DNA of 64,000 nt, taken from contig NZ_QOIN01000047.1 in the NCBI RefSeq assembly GCF_003323715.1, forward strand, positions 62,001-126,000, read 5' to 3'. The DNA comes from Streptomyces diacarni. GTDB taxonomy: Bacteria > Actinomycetota > Actinomycetes > Streptomycetales > Streptomycetaceae. Under the pieces are notes generated by a model. The model worked only from the letters and a program-made list of their open reading frames with translations, had not been told where the DNA came from and did no database searches. The translations under genes were made by a program, and so were the position numbers. Shown piece by piece: positions 43,185 through 51,273 of this stretch. The number at the start of each line of letters is the position of its first letter. Position 1 is the stretch's first letter.

Positions 43185-43984
43185 CAGCGCGGGTCCTCTC
43201 CGTGTCGCCCGGGGCCTTTGCCGAGGTACCAGCGGGCGGTGCCGAGCAGTCCGTAGGCGCGCAGCCGCCGGGTCGAGTTGCCGACGACCATGCGGCGCTC
43301 GCGGGTGATGGCGGTGGTGTGGCGGCGCACCCGGTTGAGGAAGAGCCGGTCGGTGGGCGAGGGGCGCCGCGGCGCGCCGCCGACCTGCTGGTAGAGGTGC
43401 GCGGTGATCGCCATGTTGTTGCCCGCGTGCATCCGGTAGGGCGCCAGGTAGCCGTGGCGGCGCCGGTGCGCGGGCCTGATCCTGCCGAAGAGCGCGGCGA
43501 GGCCCACCAGGAGGCGGAAGGCGGCGCGGCCGAGGGGCCCGTGTTCGTCGGCGCGTGCGACGACGCGTCCGCACACCAGACCCGCGCCGCCGCCGAGCGC
43601 GGCGCGGGCGGCGGCCGCCCAGCCCGGGTGCGGGAGGCAGTCGGCGTCGGTGCGGGCCAGCGCGGCGGCACCGTGTGCGAGGGCGTACCGGAAGCCGGTG
43701 TCCACGGCGCTTCCAACGCCCTTCTCCGGTTCGGTGACGACGTGCACGGGGAACGGCGCCCGCTTCGCGAACCCGCGGGCGAGGCAGGCCGTGTCGTCGG
43801 TGGAGGCGTTGTCGACGACGACGAGGGTGAAGTCCGTGTCGGTCTGTGCGGCGAGCGCGTCGAGGGTGCCCGGCAGTCGTGCGGCTTCCTGGTGGGCCGG
43901 GACCACGACCCACAGAGGGTGGGCCGCCGGGGCCGGCGCGGTGCCCTGTGCCGCGGCTGCGGGCGCGGCTGCTGTCCGTGTCAC
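43184..43984 (-). CDS. Family-2 glycosyltransferase
   Basis: A 266-aa GT-A fold enzyme without clear transmembrane segments. It has the N-terminal WVVVPAHQEAARLPGTLDAL, the VVDNASTDDT nucleotide-sugar site near residue 56, EKGVGSAVDTGF, and the metal-binding ARTDADCLPHPGW (DAD) near residue 112. The acceptor base region is less clear. It may attach a sugar to the product of the ketosynthase pathway. The GTG start overlaps the ketosynthase stop in GTGA, giving strict coupling. Confidence 0.85.
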   Translation of the reverse strand: MTRTAAAPAAAAQGTAPAPAAHPLWVVVPAHQEAARLPGTLDALAAQTDTDFTLVVVDNASTDDTACLARGFAKRAPFPVHVVTEPEKGVGSAVDTGFRYALAHGAAALARTDADCLPHPGWAAAARAALGGGAGLVCGRVVARADEHGPLGRAAFRLLVGLAALFGRIRPAHRRRHGYLAPYRMHAGNNMAITAHLYQQVGGAPRRPSPTDRLFLNRVRRHTTAITRERRMVVGNSTRRLRAYGLLGTARWYLGKGPGRHGEDPR

Positions 43985-45018
43985 GACTTCTCCCAGACCA
44001 TCGTCATGAGGCTGACGCCGCCGCCGAGCCCGACGAGCAGCACCCGGTCGCCGGGGTCGAGTTGGTCGTGCACCCGGTCGAGCTGGATGCCGAGGGTGGC
44101 GCTCGCGACGTTGCCGAGTTCGGGCACGGTCACCACCAGCCGGTCCCACGGCACGCCGGTCAGTTCGGCGAACCGCTCCAGGTAGGGGACCGTCACCTGG
44201 TGGACGAGGACGTGCCGGAAGTCGTGCCAGCCGAGGCCGGTGCGGTGGCGCACCCGGTCCAGCACGCAGGTGCCGACCTTCTCGAACACCTCCCGCAGCG
44301 CGGCGCCGTCGCCGTGGAAGTAGGTGTGCGCGTCACCGCGCGGATGCCGCGATCCGCCGCCGGCTATGCCACCGACCGCCCAGTGCTCCGAGTGGGTCTC
44401 GGTGTCGACGTCGAGGATGCCGCCGGCCGCGACGGGCTCCAGCACCACGGCCGCGCCCGCGTCGCCGAAGGTGTAGCCGGCGAACGCGTCGCGGAACTGG
44501 CCGAGGTCGGCCGGGTCGTGGCGCACCGCCCGGCTCGGGGTCTCCCCCGTGACGACCAGCGCCCGGTGGGCCCGTCCCGCCAGCAGCATGGCGCGGGCCA
44601 GGTCGATGCCGCCGACGAAGCTGTTGCAGGCGTTGGTCACGTCCAGCGCGTGCGCCCGGGAGCCGAGCGCGTCCTGCACGATGTGCGCGGTGGCGGGTTC
44701 GGCCACGTCCCGGGTGGCGGAGGCGAACAGGAGCAGGTCGATGTCGAGCGGGTCGAGTCCGGCCCGGTCGAGCGCGGTGCGTGCGGCCCGGGTGGCGAGT
44801 GTGGAGGCGTACTCGTCCTCGGCGGCGATACGCCGGGTCTCGATGCCGGTGACCCGCTCGAACATCCGCTCGGGAAGCGCGAGCCCGCTGTGCGCGGCGA
44901 CGGTGCGCCGCAGCTGTCCGGAGTCCACGACCCGCTCCGGCAGCGCGGCGGCGACCCCGGTGATCCCCGCCCGCGGCAGGCCGGGCGCCGCGTCCTCGCC
45001 GGTGCTGTGTATGCCCAT
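43981..45018 (-). CDS. Ketoacyl synthase III-type thiolase, OleA-like
   Basis: A 345-aa FabH/OleA-fold condensing enzyme with catalytic Cys131 (DVTNACNSFVGGIDLA), His273 (VLVHQVT) and Asn303 (PELGNVAS). The stretch TRDVAEPATAHIV places Glu107 where OleA, as I remember it, has its signature Glu (LEPSTASIV). OleA joins two fatty acyl-CoAs head to head. There is no ribosome-binding site; a TAGCCT hexamer ends 7 nt before the ATG, so the operon mRNA is probably leaderless. A TGAGTGCGCGTACTCA dyad lies 36 nt upstream. First gene of the operon. Confidence 0.85.
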   Translation of the reverse strand: MGIHSTGEDAAPGLPRAGITGVAAALPERVVDSGQLRRTVAAHSGLALPERMFERVTGIETRRIAAEDEYASTLATRAARTALDRAGLDPLDIDLLLFASATRDVAEPATAHIVQDALGSRAHALDVTNACNSFVGGIDLARAMLLAGRAHRALVVTGETPSRAVRHDPADLGQFRDAFAGYTFGDAGAAVVLEPVAAGGILDVDTETHSEHWAVGGIAGGGSRHPRGDAHTYFHGDGAALREVFEKVGTCVLDRVRHRTGLGWHDFRHVLVHQVTVPYLERFAELTGVPWDRLVVTVPELGNVASATLGIQLDRVHDQLDPGDRVLLVGLGGGVSLMTMVWEKS

Positions 45019-45054
45019 GACACGGAGGCTAGGGAGACCTGACGGCCGCGGACA

Positions 45055-45070
45055 TGAGTGCGCGTACTCA
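45055..45070. promoter_or_regulatory. Near-perfect 16-bp palindrome upstream of the ketosynthase operon
   Basis: TGAGTGCGCGTACTCA has one mismatched pair. It is related to the perfect dyad upstream of the 45-aa membrane-protein gene and is placed about the same distance from the start codon. If the operon is leaderless, it lies just upstream of the -35 position. The remaining 299-nt gap to the EACC1-like gene shows no gene. Confidence 0.6.
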
Positions 45071-45317
45071 AACCTCTTACGGGGAACGCCTGGTGCGGTG
45101 ACCACACTCTTGCCCACGAGGCCGACCGGGCACCTGCCCGGGCGCCCCCGGACGCACGCACGGAGCGCACCGGAGGGCCGGGGCCGTGCCAGCGGCTTCG
45201 GCCCCGTGCAGCGTCGGGGGCGTGCCGAGCTCCGCAGCGGCGGCATGTCCGGTTTGCAGTACGGAAGGGTGTCACACCAATAGGCTGCCTTGTGAAGGCA
45301 TGTGGGGGGAGAAGGCC

Positions 45318-45707
45318 ATGACCGCTGGGTTGGAACTGGCGTTTGAGCCGGGTAGTGACACCTTCGCTCTGCACGATCAGCCGTGGCGCGACCAGGTTGC
45401 GGACCTTCATGCGACCCTGCGCGAGGAGGTGGGGGCGGTCGTCCGGCGCGGTGTGCCCGCGCCGGGGCAGAAGGGCGCTGTCGACACGACGGTGCTCGCG
45501 TTGGGTTCTTCGGGAGCGGTGACGGCCGCAGTGGCGTGCTTCCGAGCCTGGCTGAACCGGGACAAGACCAGAACGCTGACCGTGGCCTGGACCGATGACT
45601 CGGGAGCCGAGCAACGCCTGCGGGTCACCGGCGACAATATCGACCAAGCGTCCTTCCAGGCTCTCACCGAGGCTCTTGGCAGCCGGTGCGGGGGCGACGG
45701 CCGATGA
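45318..45707 (+). CDS. EACC1-like (effector-associated constant component) protein
   Basis: A 129-aa protein with the pattern of Effector-Associated Constant Component 1: a beta-strand start, the ADLHATLREEVGAVVRRGVPAPGQKGA region, VLALGSSGAVTAAVACFRAWL and RTLTVAWTDDSGAEQRLRVTGDN. These small proteins accompany variable effector genes in actinobacterial NTPase/caspase conflict systems, from memory of comparative-genomics work; their biochemical job is unknown. GGGGGGAGAAGG precedes the ATG. The stop overlaps the caspase start (ATGA), so the pair is translationally coupled. Confidence 0.8.
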   Translation: MTAGLELAFEPGSDTFALHDQPWRDQVADLHATLREEVGAVVRRGVPAPGQKGAVDTTVLALGSSGAVTAAVACFRAWLNRDKTRTLTVAWTDDSGAEQRLRVTGDNIDQASFQALTEALGSRCGGDGR

Positions 45708-47743
45708 CGGAGAGCCGGCGCTACCGGGGGTTGCTGATCGGCAATGCCGACTACCCTCGCGACCCCCACGCTCTGCCTGCCCTCGAAGGCCCGCTGACCG
45801 ACATCGTGGAACTGCGCAACGCGCTCGCGGATGAGCAGGCCGGGCTGTTCGACTCCGCCGACCTCGAGGTGTTGCCCGACTACGGCATCCACGACCTGAG
45901 GGAGCGGGTCGACGAGCTTTTCACCACCGCGACCCGTGGGGACGTGCTGCTGCTGTACTACAGCGGCCACGGCCAACTCGACGAACGCGGCACCCTCTAC
46001 CTGTGCGCCAGGGACACCAGAACGGCCGCACTGCGCGCCACCGCACTGAGCGCGATCGAGATCAACAACATCCTCGACGGCTCACCGGCGACCAGCATCC
46101 TCATCGTCCTCGACTGCTGCTACAGCGGCGCCTTCAAGGGAGCCACCCCCACGACCCCGGTCGCGGGGAGAGGCCGCTACGTCCTCACCAGCAGCAGATC
46201 CACCCAACTCGCCCAGGCGGCCACCCGCCCGGGCCAACCCAGCCCGTTCACCCGGCAACTCGTCCGGGCCCTGCGCAGCGCACCGTCCAGTGCGGGTGCC
46301 GAACACCTGACCGTCGTCGAGATCTACCGGCAAGTGCACCACTGGATGACCGCCGACGCCGTCATCGCTCCGCAGTTGCGGTTCGCGGGCGAGGGCGACG
46401 TGGCCCTCGCCCGCCGCCCAGCCCCGCCTCCAGCCGCACCACCGCAGAGTGCCGAACCGCCCAGCGCACCGCTCACCCGCGCTCCCCCGCCCGAGAAGTC
46501 GCGCCCGTCGAGCGAACCGCTCGCCCGTACCGACACCCTGGTCGTGACCTTTCCCCCGGGCACCCGGCACTCGGGCACGCGGCAGCAGTCGGCCTCCGCG
46601 CAGAAGCCGGCCTCTCCTCGCGGTTCCGCCTCTCCGTCACGGTCGGCCGAGCGCAGGACCACCGGGGGCCGCGAGGGCCGAGACGCCCCGCCAGACGCAC
46701 AGGAGCCGGCCCGGAAACCGGTACCCCGGCGGGCAATCCTCGCCCTCGGGGGCGTTCTCGTGGTGGGCGGCGCGACCGCGGTAGCGCTGCTGCCGGGCAA
46801 CGACGGAGGGGAGTCCGGAGACGGAGCCACCAAGGAAACAGCGAGCCCTACCGCGAAGAAGGTCACCGTAAAAGCCGCGGGCACCCTCCACTGCCCGGAT
46901 AATGTCACCTCGGTGGCCTTCAGTCCGGACGGACCGACCGTGGCCACCAACGGCGGTTACGGAAACGCACGCCTGTGGAACATGGAGACGGAGAAGAACA
47001 CCCGTACCCTCACCAACCTCGGCAACGTCTTTTCCGTGGCGTTCAGTCCGGATGGCGAAATCCTGGCCACCGGCGGCGACAACCACAAAGCAGAGCTGTG
47101 GAACGCGAAAACGGGGAAACGCCTGCACACCCTCACAGGGCACAGCGATGCCGTCGCTTCCGTGGCGTTCAGCCCGCAGGGAAAAACCCTGGCCACCGGC
47201 GGTCATGACGGGGAGGTGCGGTTGTGGAACGTAGCGACGGGAAAGTCCGCCCACACCTTCCAGGGCCTGAGCAAGGGGGCTGTCTCGGTGGCCTTCAGCC
47301 CGGACGGCGGAACCCTGGCCATCGGCATCTGGGACGGCAGAGTGCTGCTGGCGAACCTGAAGGACAAACATTCCGTTGTTACTCTCAAAGGCCACACCGA
47401 CGCCGTCACCGCGGTGGACTTCAGCCCGGACGGTAAGACCCTGGCCACCGGCAGCTACGACAGCAGCGCGCGGCTATGGAACCTGGAAACGAGAAAGACC
47501 CTCCACACCTTCACCAACCGCGCCGATGCCGTCAGTTCGGTGGCCTTCAGTCCGGACAGCAAGCTCTTGGCCGCCGACGGCCATGGTGCTACCGCGCGGC
47601 TGTGGAACGTGGAAACAGGGAAGCCCGTCCAGGCCTTCACCAAGCACACCGCTCCCGTCAGGGCGGTGGCATTCCACCCGGACAGGAGAATCCTGGCCAC
47701 CGGCAGCGACGACAAGACGGTGCGGCTTTGGCGCGTGAGCTGA
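45704..47743 (+). CDS. Caspase-like protease with transmembrane segment and seven WD40 repeats
   Basis: A 679-aa protein. Residues 1-235 are a C14 caspase-like domain with His89 in YYSGHG and Cys139 in DCCYSG. A Pro/Ser-rich linker (about 236-343) leads to one transmembrane helix (about 344-363, AILALGGVLVVGGATAVALL). Residues 391-679 hold seven WD40 repeats with VAFSPDG and ATG.D..VRLWN signatures, enough to close a propeller. Topology therefore puts the protease and propeller on opposite sides of the membrane. With the EACC1-like gene it forms a two-gene unit that looks like a sensor-effector defence or cell-death module. Codon choice is slightly less GC-extreme than neighbours, consistent with transfer. 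Confidence 0.9.
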   Translation: MTESRRYRGLLIGNADYPRDPHALPALEGPLTDIVELRNALADEQAGLFDSADLEVLPDYGIHDLRERVDELFTTATRGDVLLLYYSGHGQLDERGTLYLCARDTRTAALRATALSAIEINNILDGSPATSILIVLDCCYSGAFKGATPTTPVAGRGRYVLTSSRSTQLAQAATRPGQPSPFTRQLVRALRSAPSSAGAEHLTVVEIYRQVHHWMTADAVIAPQLRFAGEGDVALARRPAPPPAAPPQSAEPPSAPLTRAPPPEKSRPSSEPLARTDTLVVTFPPGTRHSGTRQQSASAQKPASPRGSASPSRSAERRTTGGREGRDAPPDAQEPARKPVPRRAILALGGVLVVGGATAVALLPGNDGGESGDGATKETASPTAKKVTVKAAGTLHCPDNVTSVAFSPDGPTVATNGGYGNARLWNMETEKNTRTLTNLGNVFSVAFSPDGEILATGGDNHKAELWNAKTGKRLHTLTGHSDAVASVAFSPQGKTLATGGHDGEVRLWNVATGKSAHTFQGLSKGAVSVAFSPDGGTLAIGIWDGRVLLANLKDKHSVVTLKGHTDAVTAVDFSPDGKTLATGSYDSSARLWNLETRKTLHTFTNRADAVSSVAFSPDSKLLAADGHGATARLWNVETGKPVQAFTKHTAPVRAVAFHPDRRILATGSDDKTVRLWRVS

Positions 47744-47838
47744 CGTCGCTCTCTCGCGAGCCCGCACCCCGGGTCCGGGCTTCCCCGCGAGCCCGCACCC
47801 CGGTCCGGGCACCAGGGGCGGCCGGGGCGCCGCGCGGG

Positions 47839-48540
47839 TCACTGCGTCGCCAGCAGTACCGCCAGCAGCACGGCGCCCGCCAGCGCGGGGGCGAGGACCT
47901 CAAAGGACCAGCGGACGGTGACCTCGCCCTGGGACTTCTCCTTGGCGCCGTGGTCCTCCACCAGCGCCCGCAACTCGTCGATCGCCTGGTCGGAGGGGGC
48001 GCGCTTGTCGCTCGCGTCGGCCGCGTCGGCAAGGTCGGGCATCCCGCGTCCGCCGAAGAGCCCGCCGCGCGAGACGGGCGGCCTTCCGGTGGCCACGCGC
48101 TCGTTGTGCCGGGTCGCCTTCTTACGGGCCCGCAGCGAGACGGGGATCGACCACAGCTGGTACTTGGTGCCGCCGGCGACGACCTCGCTGGAGTAGCCGG
48201 CGCGGATCGTCTCGACCGTGCCCCAGGGAACCTCGACGGTGCGGAAGGGGTTGCGCACCTTCATCCGCCACTCCCCCGCGAAGACGGCGGGCCGCAGCGT
48301 GAAGGCGACGACGAGGGGGACGGCGAACAGCAGCCCGGCGAGCGCGAGCCACGGGGTGCGGCCCTCGCCGCCGAAGACGGCGTCACCGGCCAGCCACAGG
48401 CCGACGGCGAGCAGCACGATGCCGCCCGCCATTCCGGCGGGCGACCGGTAGACCCGGTCGGGGAATCCCTCTCCCGCGGCTCGGCCCCCGTCGCCCTGGC
48501 CCTCGGGGCCGTCGTCCTGGCGCTTGTCCTCGCTCGTCAT
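47839..48540 (-). CDS. PH-domain membrane protein
   Basis: A 233-aa protein with a hydrophilic N-terminus, two hydrophobic segments (about residues 38-55 and 62-82), a bacterial PH-like domain (about 84-135: RPAVFAGEWRMKVRNPFRTVEVPWGTVETIRAGYSSEV), a charged stretch and a third C-terminal hydrophobic segment (213-232). Such proteins are common in actinobacteria; function unknown. It is divergent from deoC. Confidence 0.82.
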   Translation of the reverse strand: MTSEDKRQDDGPEGQGDGGRAAGEGFPDRVYRSPAGMAGGIVLLAVGLWLAGDAVFGGEGRTPWLALAGLLFAVPLVVAFTLRPAVFAGEWRMKVRNPFRTVEVPWGTVETIRAGYSSEVVAGGTKYQLWSIPVSLRARKKATRHNERVATGRPPVSRGGLFGGRGMPDLADAADASDKRAPSDQAIDELRALVEDHGAKEKSQGEVTVRWSFEVLAPALAGAVLLAVLLATQ

Positions 48541-48777
48541 GCGATCGATTGTGCCCGACCGTCCGCATGGCGGACATTGCGGTACGGCATCGAAACACGC
48601 GGCGGAACCGCCCCCGCCGGCTCTGCTGCGCGGCCGCGTCTGGGGACGGCTCCGCGCGCGAGCTGGTCCCGCGGGTCCACGGCTCGTCCTCCCGCCGGCA
48701 CCGGCCGTTCTCCCGTTGGCGCAGGGCCCTTTCCGTCGGCGTACGGCCCCAGTCCGATTCCGAGGGGTGACACGCGG

Positions 48778-48789
48778 CTACGCGCGTAG
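48778..48789. promoter_or_regulatory. 12-bp palindrome upstream of deoC
   Basis: CTACGCGCGTAG is identical to the dyad upstream of the PNP gene. It overlaps a TAGATA -10-like hexamer (48787-48792), so a bound protein would block RNA polymerase directly. Confidence 0.7.
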
Positions 48790-48808
48790 ATATGGTGCTG
48801 TGGTGAGC

Positions 48809-49786
48809 ATGCCTACCGATGCGGCCCCTCGCGACGCCGGGAGGGGCACCCTTCCCGACGTGACGAGCTCTAACGCCGCTCTCCGCCGCTTCCTGCACGG
48901 ACTCCCCGGTGTCGACGCGGTCGGGCTGGAAGCCCGGGCAGCGGCACTGGGAACCCGATCCATCAAGACCTCAGCGAAGGCGTACGCGCTCGACCTGGCG
49001 ATCTCCATGATCGACCTGACGACCCTGGAGGGCGCCGACACCCCGGGCAAGGTCCGCTCCCTGTGCGCCAAGGGCGCGAGCCCCGATCCGAGCGACCGCA
49101 CGGCGCCGCGCGTCGCGGCCATCTGCGTCTACCCGGACATGGCGGCCACCGCTCGGCGGGCGCTGGACGACGCCGGCGCGGGCGAGATCCACGTGGCGTC
49201 CGTCGCCACGGCGTTTCCCGCGGGGCGCGCCGCGCTCTCCGTCAAGCTCGCCGACACCCGCGAGGCGGTGGCGGCCGGAGCGGACGAGATCGACATGGTG
49301 ATCGACCGCGGCGCCTTCCTCGCGGGCCGCTACCTGCGGGTCTTCGAGGAGATCCGCGAGGTGCGGCAGGCCTGCGGCGACGCGCACCTCAAGGTGATCT
49401 TCGAGAACGGCGAGCTGGCCACCTACGACAACATCCGCCGCGCCTCGTGGCTGGCCATGCTCGCGGGCGCCGACTTCATCAAGACCTCCACGGGCAAGGT
49501 CGCCGTCAACGCGACGCCGCCGAACACGCTGCTCATGCTGGAGGCGGTCCGCGACTTCCGGGCGGCCACCGGACGGCAGGTGGGCGTGAAGCCGGCGGGC
49601 GGCGTCCGGACGGCCAAGGACGCCGTCAAGTACCTGGTGCTGGTCAACGAGACGGCGGGCGGCGACTGGCTCAGCCCCGACTGGTTCCGCTTCGGCGCCT
49701 CCAGCCTGCTCAACGACCTGCTGATGCAGCGCCAGAAGCTGACCACGGGCCACTACTCCGGCCCCGACTACGTGACGGTGGACTGA
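48809..49786 (+). CDS. deoC: Deoxyribose-phosphate aldolase
   Basis: Cleaves deoxyribose 5-phosphate to acetaldehyde and glyceraldehyde 3-phosphate. The 325-aa protein has the class I barrel with the Schiff-base Lys in GADFIKTSTGK and the proton-relay Lys in VGVKPAGGVRT, and a longer N-terminus than the E. coli enzyme, as in other actinobacteria. In-frame GTG codons 6 and 9 nt upstream are possible starts; the outer one would be leaderless relative to TAGATA. The two aldehyde dehydrogenase genes that follow could oxidise the acetaldehyde. Confidence 0.93.
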   Translation: MPTDAAPRDAGRGTLPDVTSSNAALRRFLHGLPGVDAVGLEARAAALGTRSIKTSAKAYALDLAISMIDLTTLEGADTPGKVRSLCAKGASPDPSDRTAPRVAAICVYPDMAATARRALDDAGAGEIHVASVATAFPAGRAALSVKLADTREAVAAGADEIDMVIDRGAFLAGRYLRVFEEIREVRQACGDAHLKVIFENGELATYDNIRRASWLAMLAGADFIKTSTGKVAVNATPPNTLLMLEAVRDFRAATGRQVGVKPAGGVRTAKDAVKYLVLVNETAGGDWLSPDWFRFGASSLLNDLLMQRQKLTTGHYSGPDYVTVD

Positions 49787-49788
49787 GC

Positions 49789-51273
49789 ATGACCGACAAC
49801 ACCACCCCGCCGAACCCGTCGGCGAGCGCCGCGGCGTCGCAGCTGTTCGCGTACGCGCCCGCGCCCGAGTCCCGTGCCGTCGTCGACCTCGCGCCCTCCT
49901 ACGGGCTGTTCGTCGACGGCGAGTTCCGCGAGGCCGCAGGGGGCAAGGTCTTCAAGACGCTCTCCCCGGCCACCGAGGAGGTGCTGGCCGAGGTCGCGCA
50001 CGCCGGTGAGGAGGACGTGGAGGCGGCGGTGCGGGCGGCGCGCGCCGCGTTCGGCCCGTGGTCGGCGCTGCCGGGCACCGAGCGCGCCAAGTACCTGTTC
50101 CGGATCGCCCGCGTCATCCAGGAGCGCTCCCGCGAGCTGGCGGTGCTGGAGACGCTGGACAACGGCAAGCCGATCCGCGAGTCGCGCGACGCCGACCTTC
50201 CCCTCGTCGCCGCGCACTTCTTCTACTACGCGGGCTGGGCCGACAAGCTCTCCTACGCGGGGCTGGGCCCCGATCCGCGCCCGCTGGGTGTCGCCGCGCA
50301 GGTCATCCCCTGGAACTTCCCGCTGCTGATGCTGGCCTGGAAGATCGCTCCGGCGCTGGCCGCGGGCAACACGGTCGTCCTCAAGCCGGCCGAGACGACG
50401 CCGCTGTCGGCGCTGTTCTTCGCCGACATCTGCCGCCAGGCCGGGCTGCCCAAGGGTGTCGTCAACATCGTCACGGGTGACGGGGCGACGGGCGCGGCGC
50501 TGGTGGCGCACCCCGACGTGAACAAGGTCGCCTTCACGGGATCGACCGCCGTCGGCAGGCAGATCGCCCGCACCGTCGCGGGCACGGACAAGCGCCTCAC
50601 GCTCGAACTCGGCGGCAAGGGCGCCAACATCGTCTTCGAGGACGCCCCGCTCGACCAGGCGGTCGAGGGCATCGTGAGCGGCATCTTCTTCAACCAGGGC
50701 CAGGTCTGCTGCGCGGGCTCCCGGCTGCTGGTCCAGGAGTCGGTGCACGACGAGGTGCTCGACGCGCTCAAGCGCCGGCTGGCGACCCTCCGCGTGGGCG
50801 ACCCGCTCGACAAGAACACCGACGTCGGCGCGATCAACTCCGCCGAGCAGCTGGCCCGCATCACCGAGCTGGCCGAGGCGGGCGAGGCCGAGGGCGCGGA
50901 GCGCTGGTCGGCACCGTGTGAACTGCCCGGCGAGGGCTACTGGTTCGCTCCGACCGTCTTCACCCACGTCAGCCAGGCGCACCGCATCGCGCGCGAGGAG
51001 ATCTTCGGCCCCGTGCTGTCCGTGCTGACCTTCCGCACGCCGGACGAGGCGGTGGCCAAGGCGAACAACACCCCCTACGGCCTCTCGGCCGGCATCTGGA
51101 CCGAGAAGGGCTCGCGCATCCTGCAGACGGCCAACCAGCTGCGGGCCGGGGTGGTGTGGGCCAACACCTTCAACAAGTTCGATCCGACCTCGCCGTTCGG
51201 CGGCTACAAGGAGTCGGGTTACGGCCGCGAGGGCGGCAGGCACGGTCTGGAGGCCTACCTTGAGCACGCCTGA
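49789..51273 (+). CDS. Aldehyde dehydrogenase
   Basis: A 494-aa NAD(P)-dependent aldehyde dehydrogenase with PWNFPLLM, the cofactor region FTGSTAVGR, the general-base Glu in LELGGKGANIVF (about residue 284) and catalytic Cys in FFNQGQVCCAGSR (about 318). It starts 2 nt after the deoC stop and so is in the same operon. It probably oxidises acetaldehyde formed by DeoC, by context. Its end overlaps the next gene by 14 nt. Confidence 0.93.
   Translation: MTDNTTPPNPSASAAASQLFAYAPAPESRAVVDLAPSYGLFVDGEFREAAGGKVFKTLSPATEEVLAEVAHAGEEDVEAAVRAARAAFGPWSALPGTERAKYLFRIARVIQERSRELAVLETLDNGKPIRESRDADLPLVAAHFFYYAGWADKLSYAGLGPDPRPLGVAAQVIPWNFPLLMLAWKIAPALAAGNTVVLKPAETTPLSALFFADICRQAGLPKGVVNIVTGDGATGAALVAHPDVNKVAFTGSTAVGRQIARTVAGTDKRLTLELGGKGANIVFEDAPLDQAVEGIVSGIFFNQGQVCCAGSRLLVQESVHDEVLDALKRRLATLRVGDPLDKNTDVGAINSAEQLARITELAEAGEAEGAERWSAPCELPGEGYWFAPTVFTHVSQAHRIAREEIFGPVLSVLTFRTPDEAVAKANNTPYGLSAGIWTEKGSRILQTANQLRAGVVWANTFNKFDPTSPFGGYKESGYGREGGRHGLEAYLEHA

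Noticed and set aside
45686-45703. An upstream in-frame ATG as start of the caspase-WD40 gene
   Set aside because: It would deepen the overlap with the EACC1-like gene; the ATGA overlap at 45704 is the usual coupling and the domain starts right after it.
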